64,000 nt of DNA from JBCBSZ01 sp039185015 (GTDB lineage: Bacteria > Actinomycetota > Acidimicrobiia > Acidimicrobiales > Poriferisodalaceae): positions 48,468-112,467 of the forward strand of contig JBCDAU010000017.1 in assembly GCA_039185015.1 (NCBI GenBank), read 5' to 3'. Below, in pieces: positions 43,077 to 51,848 of the stretch. The notes under the pieces are model-generated. The model saw only the letters and a program-made list of their open reading frames with translations, made no database searches and was not told where the DNA came from. The position numbers and the translations under genes were made by a program. Each line of letters opens with the position of its first letter. Positions within the stretch are counted from its first letter, which is position 1.

Positions 43077-44828
43077 GTGACGAGGCACGGCCTGCGGCGG
43101 GGACAGGTCCACGTCCCGCACTGGGTGCTGCACGCCGGGCGGCGGGCGGCGACGATTCTCGCCCTCGTCGTCGTCGGTCTCCTCGCGCTCGACCAGCGGT
43201 ACAGCTGGCTGAACCACCGCCCAGGCGGTGACGCGTTCGACGTCGTCCAGCAGCCGGTCTTCATGGCGTTGTTCGCCCTCGGAGCGCTCCTCGCGCTGCG
43301 CTGGCGCCTGGTCGGAGGCATCGTCGCGGCGTTCACCTCGGCCGGGCTCGTCGTCTTCGCCAGCCGTCAGTTCGAGCCTTTCGACGCCGGGCTGGTGGTC
43401 GTCGGCTTCGCCGTGCCCGCGCTCATCTGGCTGGTCGTCGGCCTGTTCGAACTGCGCGACGAGCAGTTCCACCGGACCCTGGTCGAACCACCTCGGCAAC
43501 TCCTCCGGCGTCGTGACGTCCTCGGAGGTGCCGCCGCACTCGGCGTGACCCTCGTCGCCGGAGCGGTCGTCGGCCGCCGGCTCTTCGATCGGATCTACGG
43601 GCCGACGCACCCGTCGTCGACGGTGGCCGCCGTTCGAGGCTCGGCGACACGTTGGGTGTGGTCCGGTGCGGTGACGTCGAACTCGGCGGCGGTGACCTGC
43701 CGGCTCGAGGACGATGATCGGACCGACGTGGAGCTCGTGGTCGCTCGGAGCGAATCGTTGCGCGATGGAGTTGCGCACGAGGCCCTGGTCCGGGACGAGG
43801 GCCTCGTCCGCGTCGATGTCGGAGGGCTGGACGCTGCGACGGAGTACCACTACGCGTTCGTGGTCGACGGTGAGATCGACCGCACCAGGGTCGGCCGTTT
43901 CAGGACCTATCCGGATCGCGCCGCGCCGCTGAACCTCGTCTTCGGTTGCTGCGCCCGCACCGGATCGAACGCCGCGGTGTTCGACACGATCAGATCACAG
44001 GATCCCGACGTCGTGATCTTCGACGGCGATCTGCACTACGCCGACATCACCCGCGACGATCAACTGCCGTACCGGCGGATCCTCGACCACACGCTGAGCA
44101 GGCCGGCCCAGGAGGCCCTGTTCCAGCGCTATCCGGTCGCGTACGTGTGGGATGACCACGACTTCGGCGGACCGGACGCCTCGGTCGGGTCGCGACCGGC
44201 GGCGATGGCGACCTACCGCGGGTACGTACCCCACCATCCGCTCGCGTCCGACTCCTCGTCGGTCCACCAGTCGTTCTCGTTCGGGCGGGTGCGGATCCTG
44301 ATGACGGACGCCCGCTCGGAGCGCCGGCCGCAGAGCGGCGGCGTTCCGGGCACCATGCTCGGTGACGAGCAGCGGGCCTGGCTCCTCGAGGAGCTGCTGG
44401 CCGCGCGCGAGTCCCATGCGCTCACCATCTGGGTCAACCCGGTGCCGTGGATCGAGTCGCCGTCGACGGATGGCGACGGCTGGGGTGGCTTCTCGGCCGA
44501 GCGAGCCGCGATCGCCACCTTCATCGCTGAGCACGATCTCGCCCGCTCGCTCCTCATGCTGAGCGGTGACGCCCACATGCTCGCGATCGACGACGGGACG
44601 AACAGCGACTACTCGACCGATGGCCACAGCCGCTTCCCGGTGTTCCACGCCGGCGCGCTCGATCGCCCGGGCTCGGTCAAGGGCGGTCCCTACAGCCACG
44701 GCACGTACCCGGGCGGCGGCCAGTTCGGTCAGGTCACGGTCGACGACGACGGCACCGACGTCGCAGTGACCCTGGCGGGGCGCAACTGGCGCAACGAGAT
44801 CGTCGTCGAGCACGCCTTCACGGTCTGA
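43077..44828 (+). CDS. PhoD-like metallophosphatase with N-terminal membrane domain
   Basis: 583 residues from GTG, GGGAGGAG eight bases upstream. Four hydrophobic helices occupy about 20-125, then RRRDVLGGAAALGVTLVAG, a Tat-like signal in an internal position, around 145. The catalytic domain shows NLVFGCCARTG, VVIFDGDLHYADI, AYVWDDHDFGG and LLMLSGDAHMLAID, the metal-binding motifs of PhoD alkaline phosphatases. It hydrolyses phosphate diesters or monoesters outside the cell. It follows the PAP2 fusion gene by 4 bp. Confidence 0.88.
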   Translation: MTRHGLRRGQVHVPHWVLHAGRRAATILALVVVGLLALDQRYSWLNHRPGGDAFDVVQQPVFMALFALGALLALRWRLVGGIVAAFTSAGLVVFASRQFEPFDAGLVVVGFAVPALIWLVVGLFELRDEQFHRTLVEPPRQLLRRRDVLGGAAALGVTLVAGAVVGRRLFDRIYGPTHPSSTVAAVRGSATRWVWSGAVTSNSAAVTCRLEDDDRTDVELVVARSESLRDGVAHEALVRDEGLVRVDVGGLDAATEYHYAFVVDGEIDRTRVGRFRTYPDRAAPLNLVFGCCARTGSNAAVFDTIRSQDPDVVIFDGDLHYADITRDDQLPYRRILDHTLSRPAQEALFQRYPVAYVWDDHDFGGPDASVGSRPAAMATYRGYVPHHPLASDSSSVHQSFSFGRVRILMTDARSERRPQSGGVPGTMLGDEQRAWLLEELLAARESHALTIWVNPVPWIESPSTDGDGWGGFSAERAAIATFIAEHDLARSLLMLSGDAHMLAIDDGTNSDYSTDGHSRFPVFHAGALDRPGSVKGGPYSHGTYPGGGQFGQVTVDDDGTDVAVTLAGRNWRNEIVVEHAFTV

Positions 44829-45435
44829 GGTTCGGCGGCCGTCCGAAGGCCGCATCCCCGAGCAATCGGGCCGCTTCGCCACTGAGGCAACCGACCGCGT
44901 AGCCGCCGACGATGTCGAGCGGCAGGTGGGCACCGACGTACATGCGAGCCCATCCCGTGACGCCGGCCAGCAGGAGCGCACCGGCCCGCTCGGCCGGTGG
45001 TCGTCCCCGGGTGGAGGACAGCGCGAGCGTCAGCGACACCGCCGCGTGGCCGGACGGATAGCCCAACCCGGACTGCGCGTGACCCCGAACGCGGACGCCC
45101 TCGAGGTGCTGTTCGGGTCGGCCTCGACCGATGAGCGGTTTCAGCACCTTCACTCCCGCCCAGACGCCGGTGCCGACGAGCGTCGTCACGGATGCGTGGC
45201 GGCGGTCCTCGGCAGCCCTTCCCTGCCACGCGGACACGACGAACACGGCGGCGAGCGAGCCGGACTGCATGACCGCCCACACCGGGAGGTGCAGCTGCTC
45301 GGGGGCACCGTTGGCCGACCGGAACACGCGCTCCTCGGAGGCGCCGACGGTGCGGCGCGATGCGAGACGCGCGCTGGCCCAGCCACCGAGGACCGCGAGC
45401 GCTGCGGTGGCATGCCGCGCCGACGGGAGGCTCAC
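44818..45435 (-). CDS. PAP2 superfamily membrane phosphatase
   Basis: 205 residues from GTG 45435. Motifs: KPLIGRGRP, GYPSGHAAVS, and RMYVGAHLPLDIVGG, all three catalytic PAP2 elements complete. About five helices. Expected to dephosphorylate phosphatidate or polyprenyl pyrophosphates. Its start overlaps the stop of the lipoprotein gene by 4 bp (GTGA), ending a three-gene operon. Its 3' end overlaps the convergent PhoD gene by 11 bp. Confidence 0.88.
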   Translation of the reverse strand: MSLPSARHATAALAVLGGWASARLASRRTVGASEERVFRSANGAPEQLHLPVWAVMQSGSLAAVFVVSAWQGRAAEDRRHASVTTLVGTGVWAGVKVLKPLIGRGRPEQHLEGVRVRGHAQSGLGYPSGHAAVSLTLALSSTRGRPPAERAGALLLAGVTGWARMYVGAHLPLDIVGGYAVGCLSGEAARLLGDAAFGRPPNLRP

Positions 45436-45977
45436 AGCTCCTCGTCGATGAACGTCTCGCGGAGGATCTCGTTGACGTCGTCGCGGCTGAGCAGCACGAG
45501 TGCGCTCCCGAGCTCCACCGACAGTCCGGCGGGTGCCCCGTCGTCGAAGTCGAAGCGCCACCGCACGCACCCTCCTTCGAAGGCGTAGTAGCGGTCGGCA
45601 CGGAAGCCGGGCACCAGCCGTTCGATGCTCTCGAACCGCTCGGCGCCGGCTCTGTCGGACGGGACGGTCACCGCATCGCCTCGGTCACAGGTACGGGTGA
45701 AGTGGAGCACGGCCGCGTCGTCGCCGGCACGGTCGGAGTCGAAGCGCAGCCTCGTCCCGCCGTCGTCGATGCGCACGCCGTCGATCTCCCAGCCAGCGGG
45801 GAGCGGGCCGACGCAGGGTACGAGCTCGGCATCGGGCACGGACTGGGCGACGATGAGGCCGGAGCCCGCCTGTTCGCAGTGAGGTGGCGGCAACGTCTGC
45901 TCGACCGAGCACGCCGCGATCGACACGGTGAGGACGAGCAACGACAGGAGGGGCGGCACGGCCCGGCGACGGCTCAC
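45432..45977 (-). CDS. Hypothetical lipoprotein
   Basis: 181 residues from GTG 45977. N-terminal RRRAVPPLLSLLVLTVSIAACS is a lipoprotein signal with Cys at about residue 24. The mature domain has paired Cys (HCEQAG, VPCVGPL, RTCDRGD, GGCVRWRF) and alternating strands. No family recognised. Overlaps by 4 bp with both neighbours, PAP2-kinase upstream and PAP2 phosphatase downstream, so it probably works with them at the outer membrane face. Confidence 0.7.
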   Translation of the reverse strand: MSRRRAVPPLLSLLVLTVSIAACSVEQTLPPPHCEQAGSGLIVAQSVPDAELVPCVGPLPAGWEIDGVRIDDGGTRLRFDSDRAGDDAAVLHFTRTCDRGDAVTVPSDRAGAERFESIERLVPGFRADRYYAFEGGCVRWRFDFDDGAPAGLSVELGSALVLLSRDDVNEILRETFIDEEL

Positions 45978-47626
45978 AGCAACCCGATGTCCCCGACGTT
46001 GCCCAGGAACACCGCGGCGAGCGCCGCTGCGACGAACGCGACCCACAGGGTCAGGGCGAGCCGTCGGACCGTCCAGCGTTGGATCGCGACGGGCGATCGC
46101 TCCGGCGCCAGCGACCGGAACCGCTCGACCAGCTCGCGGCCGTCTCGGCGGACGTCGCCTCGGAGCTGGGAGGGCAGCGTGACGCCGCGGGACGCTGCGA
46201 AGGCCTCCGCGATCTCGTCCTCGCTGAAGTAGCGACGAGCACGTTCGTAGACGGTCTCGGGTGAGCTCGTCAGCGCCAGCACGAGCATCATGTTGGCGAG
46301 GTCGACAGCCTGCCGCCACGGCGAGGGACGCACCTGCCCGAAGGCGACGTCGATGAGGTGCACCTCGCTGCCCCGGACCATGACGTTCGCCGGTTTGATG
46401 TCTCGGTGAGCGAGGCCCGCCGTCCACAGGGCGCAGACGGCCTGGAGGCTCGCGTCGATGAGCTCTTCGGTCATCTCCGCCTGGTCGATCTCGACCGCTC
46501 CGTCGAGGAACTCGGTGACGAGGAGGTACTCGTGCTCCGGGGTGATCTCGACGATGCCGAGGGGGCTCATCGCCTCGATCCCGGCTGCGGCCATGACCCG
46601 GAGCATGTAGTCCTCGTGCTGGATGAGCCGTCGGACGGACGTGAAGTGCTGCTCGTCCTCGAGCCGCCCGTACAGCAGGGTTCGACCGAGCTTGTACGAG
46701 CGGTCCGATCGGAGGTGGCTTCGTGCGTAGAGCTTGGCGAACAGCGCCGTCCCGTCGGATCTCGTGATCTTCAACGGCGTCGAGCCGGCGGACCCCTCGA
46801 GTCCGACCGGCTCGATGTCGGCGACCGCGACGCCCAGCTGGTCGTGGAGCGCTCGGCGGATCGCCTCGCCTCGTCGACCGGTGACGTCGAGGTGCGCGGT
46901 GTTCCCACCTCGATAGTGGATCGGGAACACCGCCTCGGGTGCCACCAGCCGATAGAGGAGCAGCGTGACGGCGACGCCGACGTTCACCCCGGCGAGCACG
47001 TCCGTCGGGTGGTCCACGCCGACGTACAGCTGAGCGAACCCGAAGACGACGAGCAGGCCCACGATGAGGGCGATCCCGATCCGGCGCGGCCGGCCCGTCG
47101 GGGTGGTGGTGAGCAGGGCCGCGACGAGCCCGGCGGTGAGCAGCGCGACCGGCCGGGACGGTTGGGAGAAGCCCTCCCACTCACCGATCTGAGTGAACCC
47201 CAGCGGGCGGGGACGCATGATCTCGGCTCCGACGATCGTCGAGATCGCGGCGACCGTGGCGAGCGAGGCGATGAGGAGCAACACGTGACGGATCCGCTTC
47301 GTCGCAAGGCCGATCACGACCGCGCTCCAGCCGACGATCGGGACGGCCCAGTCCGAGCCGATCCGGTTCGCCCACTCCATCGGCGGCGTCAACCAACCTC
47401 TGCGGTTCTCGACGATCGGGCGCATCAGCTCGAGGTCTCGTTCGGTGATCCAGATGGCCGGTTCGTCGGCCAGGAACACCCAGACCCAGATCACCGCCCA
47501 GACGATGAAGGCAGCGAGCCACGCCACCGCCACCCTGTTGAGCTCGCGGGGCAGTGGCGGTGGCTCTCCCGAAGGTCGCCGGAGCCGCCCCTGGCGCGCA
47601 CCCGCCGTCGTCGTCGGAGACGTCAT
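45974..47626 (-). CDS. PAP2-like membrane domain fused to a lipopolysaccharide-kinase-like domain
   Basis: 550 residues. Residues 1-245 are a six-helix PAP2-like domain with EIMRPRPLG and LYVGVDHPTDVLAG, but the central PSGH motif is PSRP (catalytic His lost), so phosphatase activity is doubtful. Residues 265-500 form a kinase of the AarF/Kdo-kinase-like group: LFAKLYA (ATP Lys), HRDIKPANVMV catalytic loop, LIDVAFG metal Asp, VDLANM. A C-terminal helix follows. It heads the operon with the lipoprotein and the intact PAP2 gene. Possibly a lipid or polyprenol kinase, or a regulator. Confidence 0.8.
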   Translation of the reverse strand: MTSPTTTAGARQGRLRRPSGEPPPLPRELNRVAVAWLAAFIVWAVIWVWVFLADEPAIWITERDLELMRPIVENRRGWLTPPMEWANRIGSDWAVPIVGWSAVVIGLATKRIRHVLLLIASLATVAAISTIVGAEIMRPRPLGFTQIGEWEGFSQPSRPVALLTAGLVAALLTTTPTGRPRRIGIALIVGLLVVFGFAQLYVGVDHPTDVLAGVNVGVAVTLLLYRLVAPEAVFPIHYRGGNTAHLDVTGRRGEAIRRALHDQLGVAVADIEPVGLEGSAGSTPLKITRSDGTALFAKLYARSHLRSDRSYKLGRTLLYGRLEDEQHFTSVRRLIQHEDYMLRVMAAAGIEAMSPLGIVEITPEHEYLLVTEFLDGAVEIDQAEMTEELIDASLQAVCALWTAGLAHRDIKPANVMVRGSEVHLIDVAFGQVRPSPWRQAVDLANMMLVLALTSSPETVYERARRYFSEDEIAEAFAASRGVTLPSQLRGDVRRDGRELVERFRSLAPERSPVAIQRWTVRRLALTLWVAFVAAALAAVFLGNVGDIGLL

Positions 47627-47656
47627 CCCGGATCCCGTCGGCGCGAGACTCGCGTC

Positions 47657-48577
47657 GTGGGTGCGCGACGAGTGCTCGTCCTCCTCGCGGGCGCTCTCGC
47701 CGTCCTCGCCGTGGCGTGCGCCGACGACGAGAGCCCTCCAGGTTCGTCGGGCACGCCCACCGCGCTTCGGGTCGCCAGCTTCGACTTCGCCGAGAGCGAG
47801 CTGCTGGCCGAGCTGTACGCCCAGGGGGCGGAGCAGGCCGGGATCCCGGTCGAGCGCGTCGGTCCGGTCGGGCCGAGGGAGATCGTCGCTCCCGCGCTGG
47901 AGCAGGGTCGCATCGATCTCGTCCCCGAGTACCTCGGGACCGCTTCACGCTTCTTCGGCGCGGACGAGGTCGCCCGCGATCCGCTGACGGCCCGGCTCGA
48001 CCTCGTGGACCGCCTCGAGGAGCGCGAGCTGACGGCGTTGGGCGTGTCGGGGGCACGCGACGTCAACGTTGTCGCGGTCACGAGCGACACCGCGGACCAG
48101 CTCGGTCTGCGCAGCGTGAGCGATCTCCGCGAGGTCGCAGGAGACCTCCGCTTCGGCGGACCGCCGGAGTGTCCGGAACGCGAGCTCTGCCTTCGCGGAC
48201 TCGAGGCGACATACGGTCTCGTCTTCGGCGAGTTCGTCGCGCAGCCGTCGCTCACCTTCACGGTCGAGGCGCTTCGCCGCGACGAGATCGACATCGGACT
48301 GTTCTTCTCGACGGCCGCCGAGCTCGACGACGGTGACCTCGTGGTCCTCCGCGACGACCGTGGCCTCCAGCCTCCGGAGAACATCGTGCCGATCGTTCGC
48401 CTCGACGCGTTGGAGCGTTGGGGGCCGGAGCTCGTGGCGACGGCCGATGCGATCTCTGCGGCCATGACCACGAACGAGTTGCGCGGGTTGAACGGTCGGG
48501 TCGACGACGGCGATGCCGTCGAGGTGGTCGCGGCGGAGTGGCTGGCGAGCGAGCTCGGTGACGGGCGCGACGACTGA
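47657..48577 (+). CDS. Glycine betaine/choline-type ABC substrate-binding lipoprotein
   Basis: 306 residues from GTG 47657, signal GARRVLVLLAGALAVLAVACADD with lipobox Cys about 21. The mature protein has the OpuAC pattern (LRVASFDFAESELLAELYAQGAE ... ALEQGRIDLVPEYLGTA ... VEALRRDEIDIGLFFSTAAELDD). It binds quaternary amines or related solutes. No permease or ATPase gene follows. Divergent from the PAP2-kinase with 30 bp between starts and no visible Shine-Dalgarno. A longer reading upstream runs antisense over the kinase gene and is not real. Confidence 0.8.
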   Translation: MGARRVLVLLAGALAVLAVACADDESPPGSSGTPTALRVASFDFAESELLAELYAQGAEQAGIPVERVGPVGPREIVAPALEQGRIDLVPEYLGTASRFFGADEVARDPLTARLDLVDRLEERELTALGVSGARDVNVVAVTSDTADQLGLRSVSDLREVAGDLRFGGPPECPERELCLRGLEATYGLVFGEFVAQPSLTFTVEALRRDEIDIGLFFSTAAELDDGDLVVLRDDRGLQPPENIVPIVRLDALERWGPELVATADAISAAMTTNELRGLNGRVDDGDAVEVVAAEWLASELGDGRDD

Positions 48578-48728
48578 CCATCGCCATGAGCACGTCTCGT
48601 GGGCGCAACCGGCATGTCTGTCCTCCGACCCGAGGACCAGGCTCGCGCGTGGGTGGGTGTGACGACGTGCTGTTCCGGCGCGTTGAGATCGGCCGTTGCG
48701 TTCGCTCCTGGGAGGCGTCGCGGTGTGA

Positions 48729-49000
48729 TCAGGCGGTGAGGCCCTCGCTGTAGCTGCCGCCTGGTGCGGTGTGGTTGCTGCCTTGGCTCGAATAGGTGGC
48801 CGGGAGGTGCATGAACTTGGAGTAGGTGCGGATGCTCCAGGCGACCGGACCTCGGAAGTAGTAGGCCTCGGGTGCTGCGATCCGGTCGATGTCCTTCTTG
48901 TGCCGGGCGGCCATGCCCTTGGTCAGGTGGAACTTGAGCTCGTCGCTGTCGGTGAAGGTCTCGTGGATGATGAGCGCGTCGTCGCGGGCGAAGCCGTAGC
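48729..49000 (-). pseudogene. C-terminal remnant of an unidentified protein
   Basis: On the minus strand one frame reads coherently from about 49000 (GFARDDALIIHETF, then LKFHLTKGMAARHK, YYFRGPVAWSIRTY, KFMHLPATY) to a stop at 48729. Upstream of ~49000 the frame turns Arg-rich and meaningless and has no start. The first internal ATG is at 48914. It looks like the last ~90 residues of a gene whose 5' part has been lost. I do not recognise the family. Confidence 0.4.
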
Positions 49001-49124
49001 GCCGATCACACCGAGCGCTGCGATCCAGGCGCCGTGGGAGTGTGTGCGACGAGTCTGACGTCGTTGACCGCGAGTTCGTCGAACCACCGAGCTCGCCGCC
49101 TCGCTGCGGTGATCCGCCGGGCCC

Positions 49125-50240
49125 TCAGTCCTCGGCTGCCGCCGAAGAGAACTGTTCCCACACGTCCACGGCGTCGGCGGACACGTAGGTCGAGCCATCG
49201 CCGAACAGGATCGACTCGAAGTCGTCGAGAATCCACCACGCCGTGAGCGGCGAGCTCAGCCCCCACCCGAAGCCGTCGACGTCCACTGCGACCGGGGACT
49301 CGGGGAGGAGGTCGTTGTCGAGGGCCGATGCGCCACCCGTCAAGGGCCCCGCCATCGAGATCGTGATGTCAGCCACCTGAGAGGGCACGACCTCTGCGGA
49401 CAGTTGGATGAAGCCGGCCATGCCTGGATCGGCCTCGGCCTGTTCGGGTGGGCGGCGGAAGCCGACCTCGTCGGAGATCACGGCGCTCAGGACCGGCGGC
49501 GCGAAGACCCAGAAGTCGTTCGGACCGAACTCGGTGATGATCGAGATGACCGATCCGTCGAACTCCGACTCGCGTACCTGAGCGGACAGCGCGTCGATCC
49601 GCGCCTCGATGAGCTCGATGATGGACTCTGCCCGCGGCCCGGTTCCCGTGACGAGAGCAAGGGCGCGCAGCTGCCCCTGCCAGGTCGCGTCGTCGGGGTC
49701 GGTGAGGAACGTCGGAGCGAGCTCGACGAGCGGCCCGCCGAGATCGCGGTGATCGGAGTGCCCGGTCACCCCCACGATCATGGACGGTTCGGCGGCTGCC
49801 AAGACCTCGAGGTTGCCGTACTCGAGCAACTCGATCCCTGACGACTCGACGACGGAGAGGTGTGTCGGGTCGTCCCGGAAGTTGGCGACGGCATGCGGCG
49901 TCACGCCGAGGCTCACCAACATGACCGCGGAGAACTCGTCGAGTGCGACGACTCGCTGCGTCGTGATCGGAACCGTCACCTCGCCGAGGCCGCTCGCCAG
50001 CGTGACCTCGTCGACGTCCGACGGCGCCGCGCTCGTCGTGGCCTCGACCGTGCTCGTGGAGGTGGCGGCTTCGACGTCCTCCAGCGCCTCCGTCGTCACG
50101 TCCTGGGGGTCAGCGCTCGACGAGGCATCGTCGTCGCCGCAGCCCGCCGCAAGGACTGCGAGCGCTGCGACGAGCGGCCACAGCAACCTGCGCAGGCCGG
50201 TACGCCGAGGGGTGGGACGTCGTCGGTATCGGGCTGTCAT
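49125..50240 (-). CDS. Fe(III)-siderophore-type ABC substrate-binding lipoprotein
   Basis: 371 residues from ATG 50240 (AGGAG 11 bases upstream). Signal with Arg-rich start and lipobox (LAVLAAGCGDDD, Cys about 33), then a Thr/Ser-rich linker. The mature part has the type III binding-protein pattern: TQRVVALDEFSAVMLVSLGVTPHAVA ... LEVLAAAEPSMIVG ... ALVTGTGPRAESIIELIEARIDAL ... SIITEFGPNDFWVFAPPVLSAVISDEVGFRRP. Such proteins bind iron-siderophores or related ligands. Permease and ATPase are not in the window. It is divergent from the IS630-HTH/TetR gene, which may control it. Confidence 0.85.
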   Translation of the reverse strand: MTARYRRRPTPRRTGLRRLLWPLVAALAVLAAGCGDDDASSSADPQDVTTEALEDVEAATSTSTVEATTSAAPSDVDEVTLASGLGEVTVPITTQRVVALDEFSAVMLVSLGVTPHAVANFRDDPTHLSVVESSGIELLEYGNLEVLAAAEPSMIVGVTGHSDHRDLGGPLVELAPTFLTDPDDATWQGQLRALALVTGTGPRAESIIELIEARIDALSAQVRESEFDGSVISIITEFGPNDFWVFAPPVLSAVISDEVGFRRPPEQAEADPGMAGFIQLSAEVVPSQVADITISMAGPLTGGASALDNDLLPESPVAVDVDGFGWGLSSPLTAWWILDDFESILFGDGSTYVSADAVDVWEQFSSAAAED

Positions 50241-50480
50241 GCAGCGGGATGCTCCTGGATCCGAGCGCACGGCGTCAAGCCCCCTTGTGAGGTGACAGAT
50301 GGCTGGGTACCTGCCGATCACCCAGAGGGAAAGGGGCCCGCCAGGGCGGTTCCTGCCCCTCGCGGCACGCTGCGAGGATCGCCAGCGCCGCGGCCCGCCG
50401 ATCCTATGGCAGGTACTATTTGTCTTCCACGCCATCCGAGCGGCTTGGGTCGGCTACAAAAAGATACGGGAGGTGCGGTG

Positions 50481-51524
50481 ATGGCGACTCGCCAGGTGTC
50501 GAGCTTCGAGCTCAGCGCGTCCGAGGTCGCAGCCCTGCGATCGCTCGCCACGAACGGCGACGCGACGGATCGTGGTGCGCGCATGGCGCGGGCGCTCCTG
50601 CTGGCCGCACGGGGCAAGCCCGACACCGAGGTCGCCGCGGCCTGTGGCGTCAGCTCAGAGACGGTCGGTCGTTGGCGACGCGACTTCGAGTCCGAGGGCC
50701 TGACGACGGTCGGCCGCATCCGCCCCGGACGAGGTCGTCGACGCTCCGTCAGCGACGAGACGATCGCCGCGATCGTCCACGACACGAACCATCTGCCGCC
50801 GCCCGGCAGCGCCACGACGTGGAGCACCAGGGCGATGGCGGCCCGCCACGGTGTCAGCAAGGACACCATCGCGAAGATCTGGCACCAGCACGGCGTCGCA
50901 CCGGGCCGGAGTCGCCAATCGACCAGGAGGAGCCAAGACGGCCGCAGGTCCGCGCCCACCAGCGCCGCCGCCTCATCGAACCGTCCCGTTCGCCTCGATC
51001 GCGACCGAGTCGCTGCAGCTGCGCTGCGCTCAGGCTTGCAGGACCTCACCATCTCGGGGGTCGCGCGCACGCTCGGCGTCACCCATGGCGCGCTGTACCG
51101 CTACGTGAAGAACCGAGACGATCTCGCGCATGCGGCCACCGAGCTCGTTGCCCGGTCGATCGACTGGCCATCGAGCGATCTCCCCTGGAGCACGCACCTC
51201 ATCGAAGCCGGGCAGCGGACACGGCGAGCGCTCGACCGGCACCCGGGCCTCTACGCGTACGTCATCCGCCTCGGCTCACCCCCCACCTTCGCCGCCTACG
51301 AGGAACGGACCTTCGAGGTCCTTCTCGCCGCCGGCTTCCCCGAGAGCGACGCTGTGCTCGCCATGGACATGCTCTGGCACATCGTCCAAGACACCGCCCG
51401 GGAGGCCGAGACGGGTCGCTACGAGACCACCCCGGCCGCCGACCAGATCCATCGAAAGCTGACCGTGCTCGTCGCGGGACTCAGCCAGCTGCTGTCAGGA
51501 CACCAATCCACGTCACGCGACTGA
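50481..51524 (+). CDS. TetR regulator fused to an IS630-transposase DNA-binding domain
   Basis: 347 residues from ATG with GGGAGGT eight bases upstream. Residues ~10-142 are the N-terminal DNA-binding part of IS630-type transposases: ARALLLAARGKPDTEVAAACGVSSETVGRWRRDF, then GRRRSVSDETIAAIV, PPPGSATTWSTRAMAARHGVSKDTIAKIWHQHG. The DDE catalytic domain is absent. After a basic linker, residues ~170-347 are a TetR protein: DRVAAAALRSGLQDLTISGVARTLGVTHGALYRYVKNRDDL and a helical ligand domain. A single continuous frame with an own ribosome binding site argues for a working fusion regulator rather than debris. Confidence 0.85.
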   Translation: MATRQVSSFELSASEVAALRSLATNGDATDRGARMARALLLAARGKPDTEVAAACGVSSETVGRWRRDFESEGLTTVGRIRPGRGRRRSVSDETIAAIVHDTNHLPPPGSATTWSTRAMAARHGVSKDTIAKIWHQHGVAPGRSRQSTRRSQDGRRSAPTSAAASSNRPVRLDRDRVAAAALRSGLQDLTISGVARTLGVTHGALYRYVKNRDDLAHAATELVARSIDWPSSDLPWSTHLIEAGQRTRRALDRHPGLYAYVIRLGSPPTFAAYEERTFEVLLAAGFPESDAVLAMDMLWHIVQDTAREAETGRYETTPAADQIHRKLTVLVAGLSQLLSGHQSTSRD

Positions 51525-51545
51525 CTCGCCACCTCGTCACAGCTC

Positions 51546-51716
51546 GTGCGAGATCGCGGCGCCCCGCTGATCCTCGACGACTCGGTGTACGGGCAGCACT
51601 TCGAGGCGTACATCAAGTTGATCGGGACCGAGCGGGAGTTCTCGGAGGGCGCCGAGCTGCGCACCGACATCGTCGGCTCGGCGTACCGGCCCGTCTCAGC
51701 CTCGGAGGGAGGCTGA
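51546..51716 (+). pseudogene. Short remnant of an unidentified gene
   Basis: 56 codons from a GTG, including LILDDSVYGQHFEAYIKLIG and ELRTDIVGSAYRPVS, read like the end of a globular protein. No ribosome binding site and no upstream extension. Probably a leftover C-terminal fragment after insertion or deletion in this accessory stretch. Confidence 0.35.
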
Positions 51717-51848
51717 GCAACGAGCCTGGCGGCTCGATCGAGTTCGGGACCGAGGACGCAGCCGAACCCGGTCGGGGGTCGCATCTCGTAGCAACACGGT
51801 GAGGCCCACGACGAGACTCCGCTGGTCGGTGGCCTCGCAGTCAAGGTC

